NCBI RefSeq assembly: GCF_022230885.1
Contig: NZ_JAKGCT010000005.1
Coordinates: 1-64,000 of the forward strand
Reading direction: 5' to 3'
Source: Paenalcaligenes niemegkensis
GTDB lineage: Bacteria > Pseudomonadota > Gammaproteobacteria > Burkholderiales > Burkholderiaceae_B
Length of the DNA: 64,000 bases
Shown here in pieces: positions 46,475 through 56,527 of the stretch. The notes beneath the pieces were generated by a model. The model was not told where the DNA came from, searched no databases, and saw only the letters and a list, made by a program, of their open reading frames with translations. Positions within the stretch are counted from its first letter, which is position 1; each line of letters starts with the position of its first letter. Both the position numbers and the translations under genes were made by a program.

Positions 46475-49400
46475 TATCAGCAGTCCTCCTGAGACCTTCG
46501 GCGAGCCGGTACGGTGTCGCGGGCTCTACGCCACGCATGCTGTTCGGTGTGGGCCAGGCTTGCCCGATGGAGCGGCCGGCGGCCCGCCGCGCAGCCGCTT
46601 GCTCCGCGCCTTGAAGCAGTGACTCTGATGAAGCAAAACTCCAGTAGTGTTGCGGCGCCCGCCGGATCCATCGATTAAGCCGTGCTTGCAACTCAGCTCT
46701 TACATCCGTCTCGAATTTATCAACTCGCGCAGCACGTTCGGAGATTCGCTCGATCAAAGCTTCTGCAGCGGCGATGGCTTCATCATTGAGTACCGGTGCA
46801 CTGAGCATGCCGGGCACCAGGTGACGGATAACAGCTACCAGAACCGCATGCAAGGCGCGGTCGCGCGCCCGTGAAGCAAAGGGAGTAACACTTGTGGCTT
46901 CAACGTCGCGATACAGAGTAGCGTGCCAAGTCTTAAACGTCTCATAGTGAGACCGGTCCCTTGGCTTAGCATTGTTCAAGATCGGTATGACAAGCCCGGG
47001 AACCTCCCCACGTCCGACGCGGCTGGTTACCTGGATGTATTCCGCCATTGTTTTTGGCTGACCATTAACAAGCATCAGACCCAGGCGCGGGATATCAACT
47101 CCGACGCTAAGCATATTCGTTGCCAGAACCACATCCAGCGCACCATCTGCCCCGGCCGGTGTAGCCAGCAGGTCCAGCATATGCCGGACGTCCTTTTGAG
47201 AACGACGGGAAGTAAGCTCCTCCACTGCGGCGGGCTCTCTGGGAGCCTCACGACGTGCCTGAGCCAGCAGGCGTAGAGTGTCGTTAACGTCGTCCTGCAT
47301 CAGAACAAGCGCACCGCCCAGCTCACGAAGCGAATTGAAGTACGCTACCAATGTCCAGTACGGATCCCGATCTGCTTCTGCCAGTCCCGCCGCTGCCGCC
47401 TGCAAGAGTGATGCAGCGACAGCCTGTAAGGTGAACTTGGCCGACCGGCCGGCCGTAGTAACGCCTAGGTAGCGACGTCCGGGCGCATCCGGGTTAACGA
47501 CTGCGAAGCCTGAATCGGAAGCATCAAGCCCAGGAGGCGGAAACTGACACGTACGGCGGTCGAACAACGCCTGCACCTGATCGGCGGCACGACGGATAGT
47601 AGCTGTGGAGCCGATAATCTTCGGGCGTGTTCCGTTTGCAGAAAGGATCAGATCCAGCGCAGTTTCGTAAAGTCCGCACAGAGTGCCAAGTGGGCCGGCG
47701 ATCAGATGTAACTCATCCTGCAAAATGAGCTGCGGCTGAGCAGATACACCGACCCCGAACAGATCTGCTGTCTGAGGCTTCCGGACAATCTGAGCAAACT
47801 TGTCTACTGTACCGATAAGCATTGTCGGCCGCGCCGCATAAACATCCTCATCAACGGTCCACACCGGTAATGACGCTGGCCCAGCCAGCAGACAGCTCTG
47901 GTCGGTGCAGAATATGCTCACGGCGTCGGCAGGATGCTGTTGCTGATAGTGCAAAGAGCTATGGCAGCAAGGACATTGCACCAGCTGTTGGGGCGTCGCC
48001 CTGGAACTGTCTGACTTACTTTCAAAGGCCCCCTTCCGGGTATTCGGAGTCGCTCCTTCTCCTACCCAGAGACCGATAGAAAACGGAGTTGCGCCAAGGC
48101 CATCCGCATCAAGGGACGGAATGCTCTTTCGCCGGATCGCTTCACAAGCACAGATCATAGCTGCCGCGCGGATAAACTGCTGCGTTGTCAGCAAGCGAAG
48201 CGTATAGCGCATAATGCAGGCAACACCAGCACCATCGTCCGGCGACGCATAGGACAAGCGTCGATGAAAGGCCACCATGGCAATAAGTGCCAGATAAGCT
48301 TCAGTCTTACCCCCGCCCGTTGGAAACCATAACAAATCCATCACCTCCCGATCTTCATGCCTACCATCAATAGCAGATTCGAGAGTAAGAAGTAGAAAGC
48401 CCAGCTGGAAGGGGCGCCACCACAGGCTACCATTTCTGCCCCAGGTTCGCTGTGTTTCCATGGCCAAATTTGCCAACCGGAATGCACTGGCAGCATGCTC
48501 ATCGTTTCCAAGGCGGCTCACTCCACCGCGCATACGCTGAAGCACAATGCGAGTATCATCCAGATGCTGGTCGGCGGTCAGCGCTTCAGAGCCTGATAGT
48601 CCGTCTGCCGAACGGGCCAGATCGTTAATCCATTGCTCATAAGCATTGCAGAACCGCGTCAGTGCCGCGGTCAGATCGCCACGGGTTGCCATAGAAAGCC
48701 ACGCCGCCGAAAATACATCGCCGGCCTCTGACCGAAGATTCCGGAACAGAGCGTGGCCGTCAGCGCTGATTGCGGGAACCAGCGCCTGGGGCATCCACGT
48801 TGTACGCACGTTCTCTACTCGCGCCGTATCTCCGTTGTTGTTTACAGACCAATCCGCCGAACATGTGTGGCCAGCGGCATACTCACGTGCATCTTTATAA
48901 AGAAGAGCGGCACTGCGATCTTCGTCATCAACAACTGCACGGCGGCTTGGCCTTGCAATCAGAACGGTGCTGTCTGCAGCCTCAACGGAAAGACTCACTT
49001 GAAACAGCGTGACCCGCTCTATCTCATCGCGACCGGGTCCTTCAGGCTGGCAGCCATTGACTAGCGTGACTGTCGCAAGTGTCCCGTGCTGATAAGGGCT
49101 GCATCGCAAGTTCAGCCGCAACCCTGGCAAGTCGGGAATACGGAGATCATAGTCCTGCCCGCCGACCACGAGAGCCAGCAGCCTCGGTGCTGGCACCACC
49201 TCTATCCGGCGCCAGCAGGTTGCCCCATTAACCTCGGTGGGAAGGTAACGTCCCAGTGTGATGCTCACCCGGACTTCCGGACTTCCATCCCCTGCAGATC
49301 GTGCAGCAAATGAAAGCCCTGCTGTGGATGGGCGCCGCATGGGAACAGATGCCGGCTGACTCTGATCATCGGCGTCGTCACCCTCCTCACCCTCACCTGG

Positions 49401-49589
49401 GGCAACAGCCAGCCGCTCATCTTCCTCCGGCGCGATCTTTGTGTTCTTCGGCCAGAGAATTCCTGTTAGATAAATATCGGAAGGGCGCGCATTCAGAACC
49501 TCGTCCCCTAATGCAGGACCTATCAAGTCCTTGCACAACCGTTCCACCATCTGTTCTCGTGCAGGAAATGCTATCAAATCTTGTCCCAT
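46467..49589 (-). CDS. drmA: DrmA-like SNF2/DEAD-type helicase
   Basis: 1040 residues. Helicase motor: Walker A LLWFPTGGGKTEAYL (420-433), Walker B ILQDELHLI (622-630), GSTATI (660-665), motif V NMLSVGVDIPRLGL, motif VI QVTSRVGRG. An acidic N-terminal region and a cysteine cluster (539-567) precede or interrupt the motor, as in DISARM DrmA. It starts one base after the stop of the UvrD-like gene. Homology to DrmA is strong by motif order. The partner drmC (phospholipase D nuclease) is not found nearby. Confidence 0.86.
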   Translation of the reverse strand: MGQDLIAFPAREQMVERLCKDLIGPALGDEVLNARPSDIYLTGILWPKNTKIAPEEDERLAVAPGEGEEGDDADDQSQPASVPMRRPSTAGLSFAARSAGDGSPEVRVSITLGRYLPTEVNGATCWRRIEVVPAPRLLALVVGGQDYDLRIPDLPGLRLNLRCSPYQHGTLATVTLVNGCQPEGPGRDEIERVTLFQVSLSVEAADSTVLIARPSRRAVVDDEDRSAALLYKDAREYAAGHTCSADWSVNNNGDTARVENVRTTWMPQALVPAISADGHALFRNLRSEAGDVFSAAWLSMATRGDLTAALTRFCNAYEQWINDLARSADGLSGSEALTADQHLDDTRIVLQRMRGGVSRLGNDEHAASAFRLANLAMETQRTWGRNGSLWWRPFQLGFLLLTLESAIDGRHEDREVMDLLWFPTGGGKTEAYLALIAMVAFHRRLSYASPDDGAGVACIMRYTLRLLTTQQFIRAAAMICACEAIRRKSIPSLDADGLGATPFSIGLWVGEGATPNTRKGAFESKSDSSRATPQQLVQCPCCHSSLHYQQQHPADAVSIFCTDQSCLLAGPASLPVWTVDEDVYAARPTMLIGTVDKFAQIVRKPQTADLFGVGVSAQPQLILQDELHLIAGPLGTLCGLYETALDLILSANGTRPKIIGSTATIRRAADQVQALFDRRTCQFPPPGLDASDSGFAVVNPDAPGRRYLGVTTAGRSAKFTLQAVAASLLQAAAAGLAEADRDPYWTLVAYFNSLRELGGALVLMQDDVNDTLRLLAQARREAPREPAAVEELTSRRSQKDVRHMLDLLATPAGADGALDVVLATNMLSVGVDIPRLGLMLVNGQPKTMAEYIQVTSRVGRGEVPGLVIPILNNAKPRDRSHYETFKTWHATLYRDVEATSVTPFASRARDRALHAVLVAVIRHLVPGMLSAPVLNDEAIAAAEALIERISERAARVDKFETDVRAELQARLNRWIRRAPQHYWSFASSESLLQGAEQAAARRAAGRSIGQAWPTPNSMRGVEPATPYRLAEGLRRTADNG

Positions 49590-51682
49590 TCATTTACCCC
49601 CTGGAAATTTAGCAGCAGATAATCCGAGCAACAGTGGCGCAAACAAAAAACCGCTGGAACGCCAAGGCTCATGTAGCTCCTCAGCCACTACGCTGTCCGG
49701 CGTAAAGGCCAGCGTACGCAAGCCAATGGATCTTAAATGGGGCAAGAACCCCGGAGGAGGCCACTTATCACATTGCTTGGCTATGAGCTTCAGATCATTA
49801 CTGACATATCGGCTAAGCGCTCCCAAGCGCTGCCCATCAGCTTCGAGAGCTAGCCTCCAGTCGATATCCTGATCAGCTCGGGCGCTGATTCCAGTGCGAA
49901 GCGGGACATCGAGCCATGCGGACTGTGCCGACTGTGCTTCATCGGAGGTTGCAAATACAGTACGACCAACTAGGCCATCCGGTTCCAGGTCGGACACCCT
50001 CCCAATTTCAATCTGAACTTTCCCACCCTTTGCCCTGCGCCACACACGACCATTCACGGAACCTGCCCTAAGCCCGGAAGATGTGCCGACCATAAGCTTG
50101 TCACGTGCACGTGTTGCTCCGACAAACATAACTCTGATCTCCTCCTCACCATCACCACCATCTTCGTTATCACCATCTGGTGGCAAATAGAGGATCACGT
50201 CAGATGCCTCCCGCCCCTTACTTGCGTGGATCGTCCCTAGCACTGGCCCCGCGTATCCAAACTCTGGAGAGCAAAAAAGCATCGGCGGGTTTGGACGCCC
50301 CAATACATTGCGTAACCGGTGCAGATCAAGACTAGTCGCACTGTCTCCCGCGACTTCAAAAAGCAGTTGCCAAGCCGCCTGCTGGCTAGGCATTCCAGGT
50401 CTTGTCGGTGTGCAACGGGCGAACCAGCGTTCGTCGAAAATAGATTTGGTTATACGCCGTTCCGTCCAGTCCCAGAAAAGCATGGCAAGCCATGGCGCCA
50501 GACATGCGGGAAGTCCGGACATTCTTAAACGGTGTGGTGCAGTAGCAAAACTGGAGGCCATAAGGACATCTACCCTGCGCCGCATCAGTACAAGTGTATT
50601 TTGGTCTAGTGCGGCCACGTCGAGAGAACGGCTGGTATCAACTACCCCATCAGCAAGGCGTTCGATATCCGCACGGACTCTCTGCTGTCTGGCTTCTGTG
50701 TGGTCAATTTTGTCAATGACGCACCGACGGACCGAGGTGAAAATCTCTCTCAGAGTCGGGCTTTCGGTCCTATATACGTAGCTTAAGCTTCGCTTCTGAA
50801 AACCGCGAGCTTGCAATCCGTCCAGCAGTGAGGCGGCTGGCTCCAAACCTAGTTGATCATCCTCTGTAAATCCGTAGATCGCTTGCGCCTCGTCTGCGAA
50901 TACTGTAACGCCGCATTCCGGCTCTAACGCATCAAGGATAGCCAGTGTGAGCTCGGCCCGCACACCAATGATATCTTGCCCCTCATCGATTATCAGATGG
51001 CGCAATCGCCGCAGGTATTCTGCAACTTCAGCGTCCTCGCGGACCTGCATAAGTGTGGATTCGATATTCTTTTCGTAACCGCCGGAAAGAATGGCCCCGC
51101 TTGAGAACCCTGATTGCAATGCCCAAGCGTGAGAGTCTAACGTCGCGATACGGATAGCACCGGCTTCGGCAGGATCGTCGAGCGCAGCGGCAATACGATT
51201 GCGTAATTCGATAACGGCAGTTCTGGTAAAGCTGATAATCCAGATTCGTGTAGCAGGTACACCATCGCGAATCATTGCGGCAACCCGGGAGCAGGCCATG
51301 TACGTCTTTCCCGTACCAGGGCCTGCATCAACAAGAATTCTCGAGTTTTCCGGCTCCCCCTGAATAAAACCTTGAGATACTCCAAAGTCAGCAGAAGTCT
51401 CCGTCACATGTTGTTCCGCAATTTCAGACAACATTTCATCGGCGTTCAGCGCTCCTTCATCAAGATCAATGCTGGAGCCAGTCACCCGCCACAGCTTCCG
51501 GCGATAAGTGATTGCCGACACGCCGCCGTGCGTTCGTAGCGGACGCACGATTCTGGCGATCTCTGTGCCCGACCTCAACACTGTAACCTCGATATCACCC
51601 ACTGCCGCTCCAAACAACGTTCGAATCCCAACTATACCAGTTGAATCAAAACGTATCAGAATGGAATACGGTCTGCACTCAT
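49590..51682 (-). CDS. UvrD-like superfamily 1 helicase, first gene of the DISARM-like operon
   Basis: About 697 residues if the start is ATG 51682, which has GAGGAG seven bases upstream. The frame then needs one extra base near 51660 (MSADRIPF…LIRFDSTGIVGIRTLF). The open frame with the longer start (51773) has an unlikely N-terminus. Walker A is VDAGPGTGKTYMA, DEXX box is LIIDEGQDIIG, with FADEAQAIYGF and a C-terminal RVMFVGATRARDKLMVG. It is followed without a gap by drmA. Confidence 0.82.
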
Positions 51683-51815
51683 TTTCGTTCTCCTCGCGCC
51701 GCGTTTCGAATGTATGGGCGTTCCCTCGTACACTCTGGCTGTCACTCCACACAACACACGCTTGGTTCTGCATGGCCCGCCGGCTTAGCTATGAACACTC
51801 CTTTAGGAAATAAAC

Positions 51816-52151
51816 ATGGAAAAGTTGAAACTTCTCAGAGCACTGGTCGATGCAGGTTGCGAACTGGCCGTGTATGTGCCGGCACTGGGCGGAGGCAGAA
51901 CTGCCGTAGCAACGCCTGGACAGGCGTTGCGCCTGCTGGAGGACAAAAACGAAATCTATGGAGAGTTGGTGGGCTTGAGCCGGACCAACTATATCGAGTG
52001 GGTCTCCAGCCAGGGAAGCGTGTACTGTTCAGCCAAGACCCGAAAAGGTGATCGCTGCCGCAACACTGTCGTCGCCGCCACGCAACTGGAACCAGCCGCC
52101 TGGAAGACCAAACATGAGGCAGGCGGATACTGTGCCACTCATGGTGGCTAA
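51816..52151 (+). CDS. Small zinc-motif protein, divergent from the helicase operon
   Basis: 111 residues. The C-terminal end carries a CxAxTxxGxxC…YCxTH-like cluster (CSAKTRKGDRC at about 70-80, and CATHGG at the end). Start MEKLKLLRALVDAG looks like a helical lead-in. Unknown function; similar small Cys/His proteins occur next to defence genes. It shares a 133-bp promoter region with the UvrD-like gene, so it may be a regulator or an accessory part of that system. Confidence 0.6.
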   Translation: MEKLKLLRALVDAGCELAVYVPALGGGRTAVATPGQALRLLEDKNEIYGELVGLSRTNYIEWVSSQGSVYCSAKTRKGDRCRNTVVAATQLEPAAWKTKHEAGGYCATHGG

Positions 52152-52404
52152 AGACTATCATGGGCAGTACTGACAGAGACATCGATCAAAGCCAACAACT
52201 GCACTGATGCAGACTTGACCTGACATGTTCCGTCCGATTAGCCAAGCAGAAAACGACCCATTGCCGACGCTCGTTCTATTCGGCGCAAGAAACCCTATAA
52301 GCGCCTGAAGAAGTTTATCGAACAGTATCCACAGGTTCGTAGCCGATTGCGATTAAGTCTTCCTCCTGACGCAACGAGGGAGTAAGGTAAATGAAAGTGT
52401 TCTG
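52152..52404. other. Convergent intergenic gap without identifiable features
   Basis: 253 bp between the zinc protein (plus) and the 1088-aa gene (minus). I see no gene, no strong hairpin followed by T-rich sequence, and no repeat. Confidence 0.4.
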
Positions 52405-55400
52405 CTATCCCGCCCTGAGGCGGGCAAGTGCTTGGAAAAAGGGCGCTTCGGTCATTCCCGGCGGAAGGAAAGGATCGGTTATGCCGCGCATAGCTGTAAC
52501 GAGTGGCGAAGTACCATCTACCTGCCACGCCGGAATGAACTCCAAGTGGGAAAGCTTGATGCCAAGCTCGAAGTTCTCGCGAGTCATTTCGATGCCCGGC
52601 GAGGTAAGGCTGAACGCCACCGGCAACAGAAATACGAAACCCGTCCGTCGGAAATGGTCTTTCAAGACGTCCAAGTTCCGACTGGACGAGGGTGTCATGT
52701 CATGCATCCGATAGACCATGGTGGCTAGGCGATTGCCAGCCGTTGCAGTCTTCATGTAAGACTCGCTGATGCCAACCACCACTCGGTAGTCCAGCGGGCT
52801 GTCGCGTCGAATTTCGGTGATGACGGTCACACTCAGCCATCCGTCCCGGTTGTCGGTGCCAACCTTCTTGCGCCACCCGCGAAAAATCTTCTGCCCCGCA
52901 TCGAAGTTTTCGAATGCTAGAGCCATCACCGGTGGCACCACTTCTCCTGAGACTTGCGGAAGCGCCACACCAGTCCCCTTCCACTTGGCCCTATCCCAGA
53001 GCGGCAGAATGATGGGAGACATGACACGCAAGTCGCGATGCAGCACAGCGTCCACACCGAAGAGATGCTCTGGTGGTGGAGTCGCCGAGAAAGTGGAATC
53101 GCGCTCAGAGGATTGAGCGACGGACGCAGTCGCCACCACAGCCGGTACCCACGCCTTTTCGCGGATGAACGGGAATGCGGCAAGTGTGTCGTCCTGCACC
53201 CAATCTTCCGCGCGCCCTGCAGGCGATTCTCCAAGAATGTTCGTAACAGGAATGATTGAACACGCCACATGATAAGCACGGTCTTGAGCACGATACTTCG
53301 CGAACATCTCCTCTAAACCCTGTCGCTCTACATCGAGCTGCAGCTCGAAGGTCACGCGCGCAAACAGCTCAATCATTTGCGTTTCGAAGCCTTCGCCAAC
53401 CAAACCTGCGGCTGCGGAAACGGGATGGGTCACGATGAGCATTGTCTCGCCGCAGTCGTCCTCAACATGGCGATAAGCAAAGGGCGGCTTTGCAGCCTCG
53501 GACTGCCGCACCTCTATGACCAGTCGCTCCCTAGGCGACAGCAGCCTCCGAGTTCTCACTGCCGTGGAGTAGAAAGCTTCCAGAAATCCGATGATGCTCT
53601 CGCCGAGTAGTGCTGATATGATTCCGCCCCGCGCGACGACCTCGACCTGGCAACCCAGAATGATCGTCGTCATGCTCGCAGTGCCGAAGTGCCATGACGG
53701 CCGCTTCGGAAGGTCTTGCGCGGCCGGAGCAGCAAGCCAGTCGCTTGCAAACTGATTCAGGTCTTCATCTACCGCACCATATTCGGCTCGTACTTTGTCC
53801 TCATGCCCGAGCATGAAGAGGGCGGCGGCGCGTGACATCTCGAGCCCCTCCGTGGACAAAAGGTCCGGAAGCCGCGTCAGCGATACCCAATCTTCATGGG
53901 CAGTACGCAGAATCAAAATCCCCAGGACTCGGTCGATGGCTTGTACCTCCTGCCCGAGGTCCTTTGAGTCTTCCTCATTCAGGCTCAGCGCGACTTGGAT
54001 AGGCCCAAACCACTTCACCCATGCGAGCACGTAGGGAACGCGACCAAGTTGTAGTTCCAACCATGCCAGCTTTTTCAGAAGTGGCAAGGCGCGGCGGTCG
54101 ATGGCTCGCTCTTTGAACCACGAGTACAAGCAGCGGTCCAGTGCGGATACTAGGTTCGCCCTTGCCGCGTAAAGTAAACCTGCCGATTCGTACGCCAAAC
54201 CCGTACCGCACAGGGCAGCGATGAACTCGTCGCGGCTGTCCTCTTGCGCAAGAAGTATCTGCGCGCGAGCCAGGTCGTCAATCGCTTCATATGGCCTCTT
54301 CCGCTCAAGCTTTTGCAGGCCACGTTGCAGTTGCAACTCTCCAGCGGCGCGGTCGCCGTTTCTGTCGCGCTCTATTTCGATTACCGCATCCAGCAGTTCG
54401 TCGTACCCCGGTGAGTCGCCGATAAAGCTCGCCAGCTCTCGCACGATACGAACGACGGGCTCAATTGGGAACTCAATATGCCGGCGCACCTTGCCTAAGA
54501 CCTGTCGCATGGCGACCAAGGTAGGCTGAAGGTCGAGTTTAACTCGCATGGCGGCGACGAGGTCCATCTGCAGCAATTGGATCTGCGCCCAGAGCGAGCT
54601 CGTCTCTTTTGACCTGTCATTGGCATGGCGCTGAAGTGCAACGCGTAGAGCACTGGTGCGGACTTCGCCCGGAGGGTTCCATGCTTGAAGAGCAAGCCAC
54701 AGGTTGACGAGGTTATCAATGTCCCAGATCCAGTCCGAGGGCAACACTTCGGGTGCCAGCTGCTCGTAGATTCGCCCAGCTTCTTCCGGATCATCAAACC
54801 ACCACAGAGCGGTCCACGCCTTTTGGTACCAAATGCGCTGTAGTTGACTGCTACCGATAGTTCGCGCGAGACGTTCTGCGCGGTCGAAGCGGCCATCAAC
54901 TTCATATCGCGGCCTGTCGAGGCTTCGTGCGAGAAGTGCAGACTGTAAGCTCGCTTCGACCAGTTCAAGCGTGAACGCGGAGCCAGATGCCGCGTTGACT
55001 TTCTTGTCCAGCTCCTCCAGGTCACGTAGTCTACCAGCGTCGAGCGGGCCCGGAGTAGCGACAATCTTGCGCGTGAGCTCAAACTGGAGAGTCTCGGCCA
55101 CAATGTCCCACCGCCGGTTCCGAATAACGTTCCCGACAATCCAACTACGGTCAAGAATACGCACCTGCACTCCATGCTTGGTCGTGAGCGCATCCTCCAT
55201 TTCTGCGCGGTCCTTGTCCCTAATGGCTTGGTTCGATATGAAGTAGACGAGCGTGTACGGACGGCCGGTCGCTACGATTTTCACTACGTCAGAACGAACC
55301 TTTGGCTTCCAGTCGGCCTTGGCACTCACCGCGAAGCCCCAACGCTGGTCGGCCGCGGCCGGATTGCCCTCGTACCAGAGCGTCGCAATCGCTGGGGCGA

Positions 55401-55671
55401 CAGGATACGTCTCGGTGTCAACCTTGCTATCTCCACCGCCTGTAGGCCCGGTTTGCGGTATCAGATTAGGGCATAGCTCCTTTTCAGCTAGCACCCTCGC
55501 GAAGTTCTCGAACGCGATCTCCTCCTTACGGCTTGTGAGTGAATGGAGGTGAAATTCGAACTGCCGCCTGTCCATCTCACCGATTTCGACGTGCAAGGTG
55601 TCTGAGTACAGATGCGGGCGTCTAGCTCGCATAAACTCTCTGTAACTCGGACTCGTGATATCGTTGTTCAT
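52405..55671 (-). CDS. 1088-aa nuclease-like protein with TPR-like middle region
   Basis: Large single protein. The N-terminal 130 residues look like an Mrr-type endonuclease: FENFARVLAEKELCPN, GPTGGGDSKVDTET (Asp81/Asp85) and WGFAVSAKADWKPK (Lys118/Lys122). Residues about 230-650 are helical with TPR-like pairs (ALLARSLDRPRY, YEQLAPEVLPSDW, LLYAARANLVSAL). The last 350 residues are unrecognised beta-rich sequence. No other gene in its transcript is evident. I infer a self-contained defence nuclease whose middle and end regions sense a phage feature. Frame intact. Confidence 0.7.
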   Translation of the reverse strand: MNNDITSPSYREFMRARRPHLYSDTLHVEIGEMDRRQFEFHLHSLTSRKEEIAFENFARVLAEKELCPNLIPQTGPTGGGDSKVDTETYPVAPAIATLWYEGNPAAADQRWGFAVSAKADWKPKVRSDVVKIVATGRPYTLVYFISNQAIRDKDRAEMEDALTTKHGVQVRILDRSWIVGNVIRNRRWDIVAETLQFELTRKIVATPGPLDAGRLRDLEELDKKVNAASGSAFTLELVEASLQSALLARSLDRPRYEVDGRFDRAERLARTIGSSQLQRIWYQKAWTALWWFDDPEEAGRIYEQLAPEVLPSDWIWDIDNLVNLWLALQAWNPPGEVRTSALRVALQRHANDRSKETSSLWAQIQLLQMDLVAAMRVKLDLQPTLVAMRQVLGKVRRHIEFPIEPVVRIVRELASFIGDSPGYDELLDAVIEIERDRNGDRAAGELQLQRGLQKLERKRPYEAIDDLARAQILLAQEDSRDEFIAALCGTGLAYESAGLLYAARANLVSALDRCLYSWFKERAIDRRALPLLKKLAWLELQLGRVPYVLAWVKWFGPIQVALSLNEEDSKDLGQEVQAIDRVLGILILRTAHEDWVSLTRLPDLLSTEGLEMSRAAALFMLGHEDKVRAEYGAVDEDLNQFASDWLAAPAAQDLPKRPSWHFGTASMTTIILGCQVEVVARGGIISALLGESIIGFLEAFYSTAVRTRRLLSPRERLVIEVRQSEAAKPPFAYRHVEDDCGETMLIVTHPVSAAAGLVGEGFETQMIELFARVTFELQLDVERQGLEEMFAKYRAQDRAYHVACSIIPVTNILGESPAGRAEDWVQDDTLAAFPFIREKAWVPAVVATASVAQSSERDSTFSATPPPEHLFGVDAVLHRDLRVMSPIILPLWDRAKWKGTGVALPQVSGEVVPPVMALAFENFDAGQKIFRGWRKKVGTDNRDGWLSVTVITEIRRDSPLDYRVVVGISESYMKTATAGNRLATMVYRMHDMTPSSSRNLDVLKDHFRRTGFVFLLPVAFSLTSPGIEMTRENFELGIKLSHLEFIPAWQVDGTSPLVTAMRGITDPFLPPGMTEAPFFQALARLRAG

Positions 55672-55694
55672 AAAAAAACCTCAAGGCGCATGCA

Positions 55695-56087
55695 TCACAC
55701 GAGAGCTGTTCGCGGTTCGACTATCAGAGCAAAGTAGAGCATATACACGGCCTGCAGGAGCTCAGCCAGCAATTGCCCCTGATTATGCAGCTTCTCCACC
55801 CAACGGCCACCATCCATATGGCCATGCGCAGCCGCTTGGTTTCTCTCGTCATCAGTCAGGCCATCGAAATGCCCAATCAGCCCAATGGCGTTCGCCTCAT
55901 CGATCTGGTGCCGACGAAGCAGCGAGGCGTCCTTGATGGAACTGCCATTGAGAATGACTACAATGGCTAACAGCACGGACAACCTCCCCACATTGCTCTC
56001 ACCGATACGAACGATCAGCTCTTCCCACTCCACGTACGCGTTCTCTATACACTTGATGTTGAGAATCTCAAAACGGCAAAGTTGCAT
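55695..56087 (-). pseudogene. Truncated OLD-type ATPase remnant
   Basis: 130 residues resembling only the N-terminal part of OLD/AAA_21 ATPases: MQLCRFEILNIKCIENAYVEW… GESNVGRLSVLLA… SSIKDASLL. The Walker A lysine is replaced (GESNVGRLS) and the rest of the ATPase and any nuclease domain is missing. Probably a decayed remnant left by turnover at the defence locus. Confidence 0.65.
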
Positions 56088-56286
56088 GTTTCTCCCCGGC
56101 CCGGTCAGGGGCCACGCTTTCCTTGCAATTGCTTTGCCGTGTTTGTAACTGATTTCCGCGCAGGGCGCATTTCGCCGAACCTGCTCTCTCGTCCAAATTA
56201 AGTATTCTGCCTATGAGCAAGCCGTCTTCATTCCTACAATACAGGCTGACACCCGACAACATCATTACATTGAGAGCTTGACCAGC

Positions 56287-56522
56287 TCAGCATTGCCAGC
56301 GTTCGTCAATTAACCGAGCAACATCGCTTGCGCGAAAATAAACACGCCGACCGATTTTTTCTTAGCCGGGCACCACGTTCGCGCAAACTCAGAATCACCA
56401 TGCAACGCTATGCGCAATCCGTCCCGGCTACGTTTGAGAACCTCTGCTAGATCATCCAGAGATAAGAGGATGCCGTAGCGCTCAATGAGTCGTACTTCCG
56501 TCGTCATTCCGTCAACTGTCAT
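56287..56522 (-). CDS. AlpA/HTH excision-type regulator (frame break at T6, 56355-56360)
   Basis: 78 residues after repair: VRLIERYGILLSLDDLAEVLKRSRDGLRIAL… CPAKKKIGRRVYFRASDVARLIDERW. This is the pattern of small phage-like regulators/excisionases with an RHxxxxV-YF-type wing. The T6 run (A6 on this strand) needs one more base to reach the family C-terminus. It follows the integrase by five bases and probably controls excision. Confidence 0.7.
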
Positions 56523-56527
56523 GGCTG

